A stretch of DNA of 47,493 nt, from the NCBI GenBank assembly GCA_958430865.1, contig CAUDNR010000780.1, positions 67,362 to 114,854 of the forward strand. Reading direction: 5' to 3'. This document shows positions 10,505 through 22,967 of this stretch, in pieces. The translations under genes were made by a program, and so were the position numbers. Under the pieces are notes generated by a model. That model had not been told where the DNA came from. It made no database searches and saw only the letters and a list, made by a program, of their open reading frames with translations. Every line of letters starts with the position of its first letter. The first letter of the stretch is position 1. The stretch comes from Entrophospora sp. SA101. Lineage: Eukaryota; Glomeromycota; Glomeromycetes; Entrophosporales; Entrophosporaceae.

Positions 10505-12095
10505 ATGTTATATGGTAAATTATTATCGTCATTATCACCAGAAAAAAGGGAATTTGTAAATAAAATTTATAATGGAATGCATAACGATGCAGTAATTAAT
10601 TCTGATGAAAAAAGTAGAAAAGATTATTTTTTTTCATTAGTCCAAAAAAACAAAGAGCTTTCTGAAAATGAAAAAGAATATTATAAAGAAAAATTTATTT
10701 ATGAATTTGAATTAAATAATGCAAAAAATAAAAAAGGAAAACCGAAAGAGTGTAGCAAGTGTAAATTGACAAGATACTCTGATAGGTTCTGTGAAGGTTG
10801 TATTAGTTTACAATTACGGAGTCTTTTCACCATTTGGACATCTGGAAATAACATAATTGATGATTTTATTCAACAATGTCAAATGAAATCATCTTTACCA
10901 GACTATATTTTGGAATGGATACCTTTTGAGCAATTTGATGATATAAAAAAGTTAACTGAAGGTGGATTTAGTTCAATTTACACTGCTGCATGGACAAGAG
11001 GACAAATAAATGATTACAATGAAAATAAAAAAATTTTTAGTTATTTTGGAAGACAAAAAGTAGTATTAAAAAGTTTAAACAATTCAAATAATCCAGGAAA
11101 ACATTTTTTTGATGAGGTTGGTAGTTGTCATTTAAAACCAAAATAAACAATACCATGTTATATAATACTAATTGATTTTATATTTATTTTAGGCAATAAA
11201 TTATTGTAAAATTAAATCAACATCAATTGTTAGATGTTATGGTGTAACCAAATTCCCAGATAATGGAAATTATGCAATAGTTTTAACTTATTTATCTGAA
11301 GGAAATTTAAGGAATTATTTACGAAAAAATCATTTAAATTTAACATTAAAAGACAGAATTACAATCTTTTATTATTTATGTATTGCATTATATTGGATAC
11401 ATGAAAAGGATTTAATCCATTGTGATTTACATAGTGGTAATATATTAATAAGTGGAGGCGGTTGTTATATTACAGATTTGGGATTATGTGGACCAGTTGA
11501 TGAAAAATCATCAAATAAAGTCTATGGGATTATATCATATGTTGCACCTGAGCTACTTAGAGGCAAAAAGAACACAAAAGAAACAGATATCTATAGTGTT
11601 GGGATGTTAATGCGGGAAATATTTGCAGGTTATCCACCATTTGATGATAGAGCTCACAATCATCATTTAATTTTTGATATAAATGAAGGTTTACGACCAC
11701 CAATTTTACCTGAAATGCCTGATGATTATGTGCAAATGATGCAGAGGTGTTGGGATGTGGATCCATCAAAAAGACCAACTAGTAGAGAACTTTATGATTT
11801 AGCTGATGAAATATCAAAAGAAATTTATGATAATAATAATGATAATAATAGTGTTGGAAGTAGTATCAATAGTAGTAATAATAATAGTAATAATAGTTTG
11901 TTAAAAAGATTTAATGATAGCAGCAGCAGTGGTGGTGGTAGTAATTCGCAACAAGTACACAAATCACATCCAAATGCATATCATACGAGTAGAATATTAG
12001 ATGAAGAGATTGCTAAATCTAAAATCTTAAGTAATGATAGTTCATTAAATAGTCTTGGTTTTAACTCTCTTCTCTTAAATGCTGAAGGTGAATAA
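10505..12095 (+). CDS. TKL-like protein kinase of the expanded Glomeromycotina type
   Basis: Two exons, 10505-11116 and 11193-12095, joined by a 76-nt GT-AG intron (FFDE to AINYCK), give about 504 aa. Residues 83-99 form a CxxC...CxxC cluster (CSKC, CEGC) that probably binds zinc. The kinase domain runs from about residue 143: glycine loop LTEGGFSSIY, VVLK lysine (about K189), catalytic loop LIHCDLHSGNIL (about D282; HCD instead of HRD), DLG instead of DFG (about D299), VAPELL, DIYSVGMLMREIFAGYPPF, and RCWDVDPSKRPTSREL. The core catalytic residues are all present, so it is probably active. The tail from about residue 400 is Asn/Ser-rich. It is likely a cytoplasmic signalling kinase; partner unknown. 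A truncated inverted copy sits 300 bp upstream, and its 3' flank recurs at about 35.65 kb. Confidence 0.9.
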
Positions 12096-13204
12096 AAATT
12101 TCATTATTAATTAATCAGAAATTATTATTAATTAGATTCTAGTAATAGTAGTAAAAGGAAGAATTGATGAACAATTAATATAAATTTATCTATTATAGTT
12201 ATATATCTTTTTATTTTATCCTTATTTCGTTTTTAAAGCTAAATTATTTTGAAATAATAAATTTTTTACTGATAAATAAAGTTGCCATTTTACATAACTA
12301 AAGGGCTTCTATAAAGTTCCTTTTACTCACTTGTGATCGATTTATTTCAATCGTTTACATTTATTTATTGGCTGATTGCAAACTCGCTTTTGTTTATTTG
12401 CGAAACAATTTAAGTAGCTTGTCTAACGATCACGACAATACTACAGTATTTCCAATTAACCTTTTGACGATACGATACTTCACTATTTTAGCAACGTTAG
12501 TCCTAATTTTGCTTGCTTGCTCACTAAAGCAAATAAAATGCGGCCTTTTATCAAAGTTCCATAATTGTTACCTTTTACCAAGACACTAACTACACTTGTT
12601 GCTTTTATCAAGCACTTCAAACAAAGAAAATAGAAACAACGTTTTTATTTTTATTTTTATTTTTATTTATTAGAATGTTAATCACCTATTATGTTCCTCT
12701 GTGAAGATCAGAAGTTATTTCCTCCCTAATTAATATTATTATTGCAAAGTAACTTCCATAATTATTTTATTTACAAGTAATTATAAAAAGTTTTTGCGTA
12801 AAATTTTCGTTTGATAATAATCTTCCAAGTATGATTTTATCGAACCCGATCATATTAATATTAATGTAGTAAATGAGTGTGTGTATGGGAACTGGATTTG
12901 TATTCAGTAAAAGAAAAATTTAGCACAACCGATGAATATAGAAATAAAAAATTGAAGAGAATGTATATTTATATGTGAGCTTTTTTATATTTTATTAGCA
13001 ATTTTACTTATCAAGGTTTTACTTATGTAATTTTTGAGTTAACGACTGTGAATTTGACGTAATAATTTTACAACAAGATGTCATATTAAAGTATGTGAAT
13101 TTTTACCATTATTTTCAGAATAAAATTACAATCATATGATTTCAGATAATAGATATGACATTTTTCTACGAAGGGATTTTTAATTATTCGCAAATTAAAA
13201 AAAA
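12096..13204. other. AT-rich intergenic stretch, 3' flank of the kinase
   Basis: 12098-12400 resembles 35650-35940 (ATTCATTATTAATTA, AAAGAATTGATGAA, TTTTTATTTTAT, TTAAAGCTAAATTAT), suggesting duplication of a kinase 3' flank. A (TTTTTA)n simple repeat lies at 12642-12672. No gene seen. Confidence 0.5.
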
Positions 13205-13570
13205 TTTAAGCTATTTTGTAAACCTTTGGTTCCGGGAACTAATTTGCCAATTGGCGGACTAAAACCCAAAGTTTCTGCGGCAATGGAAAAAGGAATTAAT
13301 CGTCTAATGCTTTCTAAATATCAATCTTCACCTAATCTTTTATCCGAATAGCAGAGGGGAGTGAGATGAACGGGAAGCTGAGCGGAGACAATAACAAAAT
13401 CTATTACGAGGAAAAATGAAGAGAGTTGGTTGAAGATTATCAACAAGTAGTTTCGCCCGAAGTAAAAGCCAAAACGCTGGTTTATTTTGCCGAACATCCG
13501 GAAAGCTTTATTTATTCCAGTTATTTGATATTTGCTTTTTATCATACAGGGCTTCAACACTGCAACGTAT
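13205..13570 (+). pseudogene. Lon (peptidase S16)-like C-terminal fragment, broken
   Basis: Two frames on the plus strand look like the end of a Lon-type protease domain. The first reads GTNLPIGGLKPKVSAAMEKG then INRLMLSKY and hits TAG near 13349; in Lon families the PIGGLKxK motif carries the catalytic lysine. After a broken stretch and a frameshift, VEDYQQVVSPEVKAKTLVYF and AEHPES matches the position and style of the usual C-terminal end, before a TAA at about 13570. The catalytic-serine region upstream is not visible. Base use is richer in G and C (codons such as CCG, GCG, ACG, CTG) than the surrounding AT-rich DNA. The host's mitochondrial Lon is normally closer to the standard sequence, so I favour a bacterial origin. 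That assignment is inference from motif and composition. Confidence 0.5.
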
Positions 13571-14422
13571 AATATTTGAACTCCATCACTACTGGTTCAA
13601 ACGATCGTACTGGTATATTACAAAGAACCCACAGACATAATAAGGTAACCAGCCTCTTAATGAGAAGATCCCTTTTCAAGCATGATTCTCGAGCCTAGAA
13701 TGCCTTCATCGGTAAATATTTTCACTGTCCCTTTCGCAATCGTTTTGAGCATTTACGTCTGGGTTCTTTACCCAAAACCCCCTGTATTCCACTTAACAGG
13801 CCTATAATTGTAATATATATTTAAGTTCTTTGCTTATCCCTTAAACTAACTAATAAATTCCGTATTTTTTATTGGACACGAGATTCAAATTTAAATGTAG
13901 CACAAAAAATCGATCTTTTCGCTTCTGCACGTTTGTGCACGTGTGTGAAGCACAAATGTTATGCTTCGAGAACGCGTGTACCTTTTTTCTGTTTTATCAT
14001 AAAATCAATCATGGCCGTTTGTAAAGGAAAAAATTTTGAGCCCGACATTAAAAAAGCAATTGGGCCACCATAAAATAAGTCTTGTAAGGACCGAATGAGT
14101 ATTTTTTGTTGAGTTATTATGTACCTGAAGTTACTCTGCTACTAGGGTTTAAAAGAAATGAAATTGAAAGCACTCCGTGGCCATAACTTGTGACAGTTAC
14201 CAGTTAGGTAACCAGACCTAATGTATGGTGGACGACCTGATTATGAACATTCTTTCTTTCATCCGAAAAGCCGCTGGCTGGAGTGTCAGGGATAGGATAT
14301 ATGAAAAAATTTAAAAGCACATAATGGTCGTAACTTGTTGGACAACTTGTTATGAACGTTTATTTTGCTTCTTGATAATGATGAAACAAAACTTATTTTT
14401 TTTATATTTTATTATTTTCTAG
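13571..14422. other. non-coding stretch with an inverted repeat
   Basis: AAAGAACCCACAGAC at about 13622 and GTCTGGGTTCTTTA at 13757-13770 form an imperfect inverted repeat, possibly the ends of a small element. AAGCACTCCGTGGCCATAAC near 14168 is weakly repeated near 14313. No gene is seen; the missing 5' part of the Mrr-like gene that follows is not found here. Confidence 0.4.
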
Positions 14423-15112
14423 ACATTCCGGGGATGGAGGAATTGACTTAATAGGAGCGTTTGTTTATGAGGGTGAAAGATATGTCCTAGTTGTCCAATG
14501 CAAAGTAATCATGTTATTTAATATGAATATATATATAATTAAATATATTATTAATGTTTTTTTTTTTAATTTATAGCACTGCAAAACCTTCTCTATAGCT
14601 GTTTGCGAATTAAAAGGTGTAATGGCTGTATACCCATATTATACCTCAATTGGTATATTAGTCATTAATTCCGAACACCAAATAAGTAATCAAATGAGAA
14701 CAGAAGCTAAGTTGGCATCATATAATATCATCGTATCAGATGAAAATAGCATATATGATGACCTAATTGGCTTCCTTGAAGATCTACGAAATAAAAAAGC
14801 TCTCAGACATTTAAAAGAAAAAGAGGCTTTGAGGGAAAAGGTGAGAGAAGAGATAGAAGAAGAGATAGAGAAAGAAGTGAGAATAAAGTATATTAATTTT
14901 TTTTTTGTTCCAATAGTAATTTTTTTTCCTTCAGACCTTTAATCTCCAGAGGACTGCCATTTAGAATACATGCTTTTAAAAAAAATTGATCTTCTGATTC
15001 TTTAGTTGGTGAAGAAGAAGAAGACGATTTTAAAGACAATAATTTTAAAGAATGTGACAACGATTCTGAAGGAGACGACGATTCTGAAGTTGTTGAAGGA
15101 GTTGAACATTAA
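14423..15112 (+). pseudogene. Mrr-like (type IV restriction endonuclease fold) gene, 5'-truncated and broken
   Basis: Exon 14423-14505 reads HSGDGGIDLIGAF, then an extra T in the run at 14460-14463 shifts frame before VYEGERYVLVVQCK. GDGGIDLIG...VVQCK is the PD-(D/E)xK nuclease signature of Mrr-type enzymes (catalytic Asp; Gln-Cys-Lys in place of Glu-x-Lys). Exon 14577-14887 follows in phase (VCELKGVMAVYPYYTSIGIL, VINSEHQISNQM, then a charged coiled coil ending EEIEEEIEKEVR). Exon 14935-15112 gives PLISRGLPFRIHAFKKN, a TGA at 14987-14989, and beyond it an open acidic tail to TAA at 15112. Frameshift, nonsense codon and missing N terminus make this a pseudogene unless the TGA is the true end of a shorter form. 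Mrr-like proteins occur in Rhizophagus genomes, where their role is unknown. Confidence 0.7.
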
Positions 15113-16251
15113 TTTAAATCAAAAAAATATTTATTTTTTAATTATCATCATTTTATTATTTTAATATTTTCTTTATTATTATTATTATTATCTTATTTTT
15201 TTTTTTTATATAAATATATTTTTATAAAATTAATTGGGCAGATTTAATTTATTATATTTCTGGTGTATGAAAATCCGTAAAACAATTTCTATTATCCTTG
15301 AAACAACATAGTAATAGTAATAGTGGAACTTTACAGTACATAAACTACAGATTTTAGGTTAAAAATAAAATAAGATACTTGTACCTATTTGGATTCATGT
15401 AGACTAAAATTACAAATAAAATTGATATTCCAATTCTTGATATTGTCTAGGTTAATATGTGCTTTTGACTACATTCACTGTTTTGTTCACGTCAGAGACT
15501 GCGGCAACATTATTCCACAGCTACGTATCGAAGTATGATTAATAAAATAAGAAGACTCAGTAAAGCACGAATGGCCAAATGCGGAGGACGTACCCAAAAA
15601 AACGTGCACCCAATTCAGTGGACATACCCAACAAGGATTGCAAGAGCCTGGCAAAAAAGTCCCATCTATGTTGTTTCACTGAACTGAGCACTTATCAAAA
15701 CTCATCTGGTATTGTAAAATCAACTTACCATCTTCCTATTCGAAAGCTTTTGTGTATAGTTGAGAAGTTCTAAAGAAGCCTTTTGATCGTTATTTATTGT
15801 TTGTAAAGTCTTATAAATGTTTGGTGAGATGATGAATCTTTATCTATGAAATTGTTATTGTCAATTGCCCAGATAACAAAATATTGGAGCGATCAGATCT
15901 CATAAGAATAAATCTCAAAATATCTGGTCTGGGAAAGTTTCCACGTCTTGATCTTTCTAATGGAATGACATCTGATGTCTGTAAAGAAAGTGACTGAATA
16001 AGGCCGGCCATATAATAATAATGCAGATACGGATTCTGACTTAGATTTTATAAGTATTAGAGATTGCAAAATTATGTTCCTTAAGGCTCTTAATTAGGTT
16101 TACATTTGCTTTAAGTTCATCTTTGGTCAAAAGAAGAAAGGTATTATTGTTATATCCCATTACAAAAAAATTGTCGCAAAAAATAATTGGTCGATCATTT
16201 CTGACCAATATCTTCAAAAAATTTTTTCTTCCTGATATAATAATTATTGTA
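15113..16251. other. intergenic stretch upstream of CFT1
   Basis: 15160-15235 is low-complexity T-rich sequence. The short open frame at 15579-15773 has no recognisable domain or conserved composition. No promoter motif I trust; CFT1's first ATG is at 16252. Confidence 0.4.
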
Positions 16252-19200
16252 ATGTCTATATACCCACTTTACAAGGATCTATTTCCACCAACCGGTGTCG
16301 AGGAAGTTGTTTGTGCTTCTTTTACTTCGCCTACTGACATTAATTTAATAGTTGCACGTTCATCGATCTTACAAATATATAGATTTGTTGAGCAAGCTGA
16401 AGTTACAAAAGAGGAAGAAACAGCCATGGAAGAGGATGTTAACTTGGTAAATGTGTTTGGTAAAGATGATGATCAGGTAGGCTGGAGACTTTTAATTGAT
16501 GAATAATATTTTTCAAAAAGGATATATATATAATGATTTTTTTTAATTCAAGTCTTTATATTATCAAAATATATTTGAATAAAATGAGAAAATTCATCAA
16601 GTTAATATTTAAATATATTTAGTGTAAAATTATTTAATAGAAGTTTATTTATTTATTTTGAAAATATATACATGATATTATATATATGTAATGTTTTCTT
16701 TATTTTTCTGTGATAAAAAATTAACTACATGTACAAAATAAAAATATGACATATAGAATTTCATATTTCCTACACTCAAACCAGCTGCAAATCTTTTGTA
16801 CATGACTGCTCGCCTTGAATTAATTATTCAATATAAGCTCCATGGAAATATAACATCTATGGGTGTTGTTCAAACGATTTCATCTGGTGCAAATGGTATG
16901 GATAGTCTATTAATAAGTTTCAAGGATGCAAAGGTTTGTAGTCTTTAAATAAAAATCAAAATTAACAAATAACTATATGTATATATAGCAAGAGATGACA
17001 ATAATTTTCATGTTTTGATAGTTATCACTTTTGGAGTTTTCTTTGGCAACAAATAGTATTGTCACAGTATCAATCCACTATTATGAACGTGAGGAATTCA
17101 AGGTATTAAACTATTGAGGGTGGGTGGGTTGTGATTTGAATTTACTTGATTTTTCATGATTAAAGATGATTGTAACATGTACACAAAAATACACAATATT
17201 TTAGTTGGAATTTCTTTCAAATCCATTTCCTACCAAAGTCAAAGTTGATTCATCAAGTAGTTGTGCAGTTTTACATTTTTATGGTGATAAGCTGGCAATC
17301 TTGCCATTTCGTCAAGAAGCTTTGAATTTAGATGAAGAAGATGCTGCAATGTAAATATTATTTTTAATTTAATAACCAATTTATTTATAAAGTGGTACAA
17401 ATAGTAACAAAATCATTTTATTTTTCTGAAAATTTGAAAAGCAAGTGGCCATATGTACCAAGTTTTGTTGTTGAATTATCATCAATACAGTCAAAAATTA
17501 AAAATATTATAGACATGAATTTTTTGAATGATTATTATGAACCAACTTTGGCAATACTTTTTGAACCTTGCCAAACTTGGCCCGGGTAAGAGATCTTTTA
17601 AATAGTTTAATAATATTGTAATAAATAATTTATTGGCTTATTATATTATTAACAATTAAAAACTTTTTATTTTAGGAAATTAAATTCACAAAAAGACACT
17701 TGTTCTCTTATTGTCATATCACTTGATATTGCACAGAAAAAATATCCAATAATATATTCAATGGACAACTTGCCACATTCTTGTGTAAAGACAGTTCCAG
17801 TTCCAAAACCTATAGGCGGTATACTTATAATAACAGCTAATGCATTAATTCATGTAATTAAAAATTCACCAGGAATAGGTGTTTCTGTTAATGGTTATGC
17901 ATCATCAACAACAGATTTTCCGCTTGATAGTTCATTTGAGCATTTGGGGATTACCTTAGAAGGCTGTAAACATGTCTTTTTGACAACTGACGAAATATTA
18001 CTTGCTTTGAGAAATGGTGATTTATACCTTGCAAAGTTAATAAAGGATGGAAGATCAGTCTCAAAAATTAGTTTGGAAAAGGTTGGCAATGATACATTGC
18101 CATCATGCGCATGTTACATTACAGATGGGTATTTTTTCCTAGGTTCAAGACTTGGAGATTCTCATCTGATTCAATATAAAACACTAAAGATTGAACCAAA
18201 ATCCAATGGTGTTGTGAATGGCTTTGGTTATCAGTCAAGAAGGAATACATTAGATTTTGAAACAGGTAAATACTAAGTGATGGAAAATTTATTTGTTTTA
18301 CATAAAATCAAAATAATTTAATGATTTGGTAAATAATTAATTATTGTAATATATTATAGAATTATATAATACTGATGTTATAAATAACACAATTAAAAAT
18401 GATGACATTAGTAAAAATTCAAAATCTTCAACAAAAAAAGATTATATATTCACTTTGTGTGATACTCTTCTTAATGTTGGTCCAATTGTGGGAATGACAT
18501 ATGGTGAACTAGTATTTTCTGAAGTAATAAAAATATTTTTTCATATTTATCTGGACATTATAGGTTATAAACTTATTTAATAAAGTTATTATTATTTCAA
18601 TAATATTGTAGGAAAAATCTCACATGCATAATATTAAAAAAGACTTGGAACTAGTGACTTGTTCTGGATATGGAAAAGGAGGGTCAATTTGCGTTTTTCA
18701 TGTAATATTGGAAATTATATATTTTTTATCAAGATCACATTACAATGAAATGCATTAGTAAAAAGCATATTGAAAGATATATAAGTGTATTTATTCACAA
18801 ATATATTATTATTACAGCATAATATAAATCCTGTTGTTTTTAGTTCTTTTGCTATGGATGGCTGTTTAAATATGTGGGCTATATCAAGTATTGATCCTAT
18901 ATTTGCAGGGATTCCTATGGACACTCCAGGTTTGCCAAATCATCTGCCTAGTATAGATTCTGAACAGTCATATGACAAATATCTTTTTATTTCTAAAAGC
19001 TTCAAGACAATGGTAATAAAAAAATTTTTTTTTTTTTGGCAAAATATTATATTAAATTTTTAGTAAGAACACTCAAATTATTTTTACCTTTTCATTTTGA
19101 ATTATCGACTTTCTCTATTTTAATAGGTTTTGGCTTGTGGTGAAGAGTTACAAGAGCTTGAACATTCTGATTTTTATACAGAAGGACCCACTATAGAAGT

Positions 19201-22200
19201 TGGCTCATTATTAAATAATTCATTAATTTTACAAGTTCATCCATATGGTCTTAAACTTCTTAATTCTGGTATGATATATTTAAGAACAAGCCTTTGTTAT
19301 AAAATAAATGATAATATATATATATATTGTGATGTTATTTCTTTATCACTTATTTCTCTCATTTTATTTATTTTAGACAGTAAACAAATAATCTCAATTG
19401 ATAAAGATCCTGGAAATGGATTGATTGTTTTTGCAAGCATCGTGGATCCATATATATTGTTATTATATGATACTGGAATTGTAGATTTGATGAAGATAGA
19501 TAATGACACAAAAGAAATCAATAGTTGTGAACTGCCATCGCATATTAATGTAATTTTAAAGATTATTTATATATTTTAAAAAAAATCTAACATTTTTCCT
19601 ATTGCTATTTTATAGGAGCTTCCAATAGCCAATTGTTGTATATTCTATGATGAGTCAGATCTTTTTGCACTGGTTAAAGATGTTGAACCACTTAAAAAAT
19701 TTAATGAATTCAATAACTTTACCAAAAAAAATAAACCAAGTACATCAATGCCAATTGATGATGAATTAGATGAACTTTTTAATGAGTCTAAAAGTAATGA
19801 CGATGATTTATTAGAAGCTAATGATGAAATGGTTGATGATGATTTATTACAGGTTGTTGGTGAAGTAAATGAAGAGAATGTGAGTGGAGTTGTTAAGAAT
19901 ACTAAAAGAGAAAGTTATTGGTGTGTGATATATCGACAAGATGGCTCTTTGGAGGTATTTTTATATGACTATTTCTAGAATATGTACATACACATTATAA
20001 CTATGTTCTTATATTAATAATATTTACGTTAATAGATTTATAAACTTCCCGAATTACAAGAAGTATTTCATTTTCCACATTTTGATATGACCCCAACTGT
20101 TCTTGTGGGATTTTTTACACGACAAAATATAAAGACACCAGGAAAAACGGCTGATATTCAAGAAATTTTATTAAAGAATCTTGGATTACACAAAAAGGAC
20201 ACATATCTTATAGTAATGATGTTCTTTTTAGAGTATGTTTATTATACACAATGTTTATTGATCATTATTTAAATAATATATATATATATATATGTATGTA
20301 TGTATATGTATATTTGATTTTAGGCTCGGACCAGTGTCGGTGATATTATAATATATAAAGCATTTCGATATATTCCTGGCTCTGATATATTTGATCCTTT
20401 CCAAAAATCACAATCGCAAGGTGAATTATCCGATCATCTTGCAATAAGATTTTCACGAGTATCTCACGAGTACATTTCAAGAGAATCTATATACAGCGAT
20501 ATTCATGACAAACCTGTATCAAGTAAAAATAATCAACAAGATATTAATGAAATTGAAGAAGAACAAATAAAAAACAATTTAGAGTCACGTAAAGAACAAC
20601 TTAGATTAAATAAACGAAGATTGATACCATTCTCAAACATTGCTGGATTTACAGGGGTATTTGTAACCGGTGCTAAACCTGTTTGGATAATTTGTGCCAA
20701 TAATAATTTTTTGAGGTTGCATCCGATGAATGCTGATGGGGAAATAAAAAGTTTTACCCCATTCCACAATGTTCATTGCAAAAATGGATTTTTATATACT
20801 AATAATGAGGTATTTATTAAATGATAATATGTGTATTTTTTTGGAATTAGTGAATCTTATAAATATATTTATTATATATTATATATGGGAATTAGGATGA
20901 CTGTAGGTTTTCTGAATTATCTAAAGAATTTTTATATGACATGGAATGGCCAGTAAGGAAAATCTCGCTTGGGAGATCGGTTCATGGTATTGAATATCAT
21001 CCTGAAATGCAAGTATATGCACTAATGACATCTACACCAATTGAATTTCATATGAAAGATGAGAATGGAGTTCCAACAGATGTTGATGGGGGTAACTGAT
21101 TATTACTTATTGCCATTATTTTAAAAACAAAGAACTTTAATTTCTACGTATATTTTATATCTAATGAATCGAGTGATATTCATATAAACAGATAGTTCAC
21201 AATTTTTGCCAGAGACGCAAAATTTTACACTAGAGTTAATATCCCCAATCACATGGGAAACTGTGGACAAGTATGTGATAATCCTTTAAAAAGTATAAAA
21301 TTAACTAAAATGACTGTATATTTATATAACTTTATTATTTATAGACATGATTTTCAAGAAGATGAACAAGGTCTTTGTATAAAATGTGTTAGTCTTCAAA
21401 CAAAATCAACCTCCAGTGGCAGAAAACCTTTTATAGCTGTTGGCACAGGATTTTTCCGTGGGGAAGATGTGGGAATGAGAGGAAATGTAAGTCTATATAT
21501 TTATATATTTATATATTATTCAAGTATATACAAATTAATCAAATTTTTCTCCAACATTTGAATTATTTGATTTAGATATATGTATTTGAAATTATTGAAG
21601 TTGTACCGGAACCTGATAATCCTCAAACAAATCATAAATTTAAATTACTTTGTGCTGAAGAAGTTAAAGGCTCCGTAACTACTATTTGTGATGTAAATGG
21701 ATATTTATTAACATGTGTTGGGCCAAAGGTATTGAAATACATATTCTCTATTTAAAAAAAAAAAATTCAAAAATTCAAGTTAAAGATATTTACTTTTTTG
21801 ATGTTTTAAAGATATTTATACGTGCCTTTGAAGATAATGATTGTCTTATTAGTGTTGCATTTATTGATATACAACTATATGCAAGTAATGTAGTATCAAT
21901 TAAAGATTTTATACTATTGGGAGATGTATATAAAAGTGTATGGTTTCTTGGATTTCAGGTATGAGTTTATTGACGATTGAAAATTTTATTAACACCAAAA
22001 TTTTATGTTAAATAATTATATTTTTCTTTATAGGAAGAACCAGCAAAATTGGTTTTAGTTGGCAAAGATTATAATTCTTTGGAAGTTAGTTGTTTAAGTT
22101 TTTTGATAGATGAGCCAGCACTATATTTTGTTGTAGCTGATATGGATAAAAATATTCATATGTTTCAATATGCTCCATATAGTAAGTTAGTTTTAATTTC

Positions 22201-22967
22201 TTTCTTTAAAAAAAATTTTTTACCCAACATATATATATTTGTAAAAAAAATTATCAAAATATATATAAATAATAAAAAAAATAAAATAATTGTTTGGAAA
22301 ATTTTTAAAGATGTGCAATCTTTTGCTGGTCAAAAACTTATCCGCCGCGGTGATTTCCATGTTGGATCCCAAGTGAAAACAATGCTCACGTTACCTAAAA
22401 AAGAAGTTATACGTAAAGATCATGACTTTGATTTAGAATTTTCATCCAAGACTTCAGAAGAAATCGGTAGAAACAAACAACTTTGTTTATGTGGTAAATA
22501 AGAAAAAATTTGATAAAATAAGTAATAATAATTAAATAATAATAATATTTTTTTATTAAAAAATTCATGTTAGGAACACTTGACGGAAGTATTGGAATGA
22601 TCACGCCGATAACAGAAAAAACTTATAAACGAATGCAACTTTTATATTCTCAAATGGTTAATGGAATACAACATCCAGCAGGCTTAAATCCAAAATCATT
22701 TAGGTATTCTTTTTTTGTTTTTGGTTTTTTTAATAGAAAATTTAAATTTAAAAATATTTTATTGTTAACTTTTGAATTAGATTACTACAATCAAAAATGC
22801 GATTAGCAATTAATCCATCAAAAGGAATATTGGACGGTGACCTCTTATTCCAATTTCCCAATCTTGCCTTACATAGGCAACGTGAGATGACAAAACAAAT
22901 CGGTACAACGGTTGAAAGAATAATGGATGACTTGTTGGCAATTCAAGAATCTTATAATTATTTTTAA
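16252..22967 (+). CDS. CFT1: CFT1/CPSF1, 160-kDa subunit of the cleavage and polyadenylation factor
   Basis: Twenty-three exons in continuous frame give about 1497 aa (the human protein is about 1440). Exons: 16252-16476, 16757-16933, 17022-17102, 17205-17350, 17442-17585, 17676-18265, 18360-18523, 18612-18701, 18818-19012, 19127-19268, 19377-19549, 19616-19954, 20036-20212, 20324-20809, 20896-21091, 21192-21270, 21345-21486, 21576-21728, 21812-21958, 22034-22181, 22311-22493, 22574-22703, 22781-22967. Family marks are MSIYPLYKDLFPPTGVE at the start, LLISFKDAKLSLLEF, YYEPTLAILFEP, LARTSVGDIIIYKAF-like spacing, GTLDGSIGMITPITEKTYKR, and the end IGTTVERIMDDLLAIQES. The protein is a nuclear beta-propeller scaffold that helps recognise the poly(A) signal. 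The start was set by family homology; the open frame upstream to 16123 is rejected. The exon 1/2 junction is the least certain. Confidence 0.93.

Noticed and set aside
16123..16251. Upstream extension of the CFT1 first exon
   Set aside because: The family N terminus aligns from the ATG at 16252; the extension is AT-rich and unlike the family.
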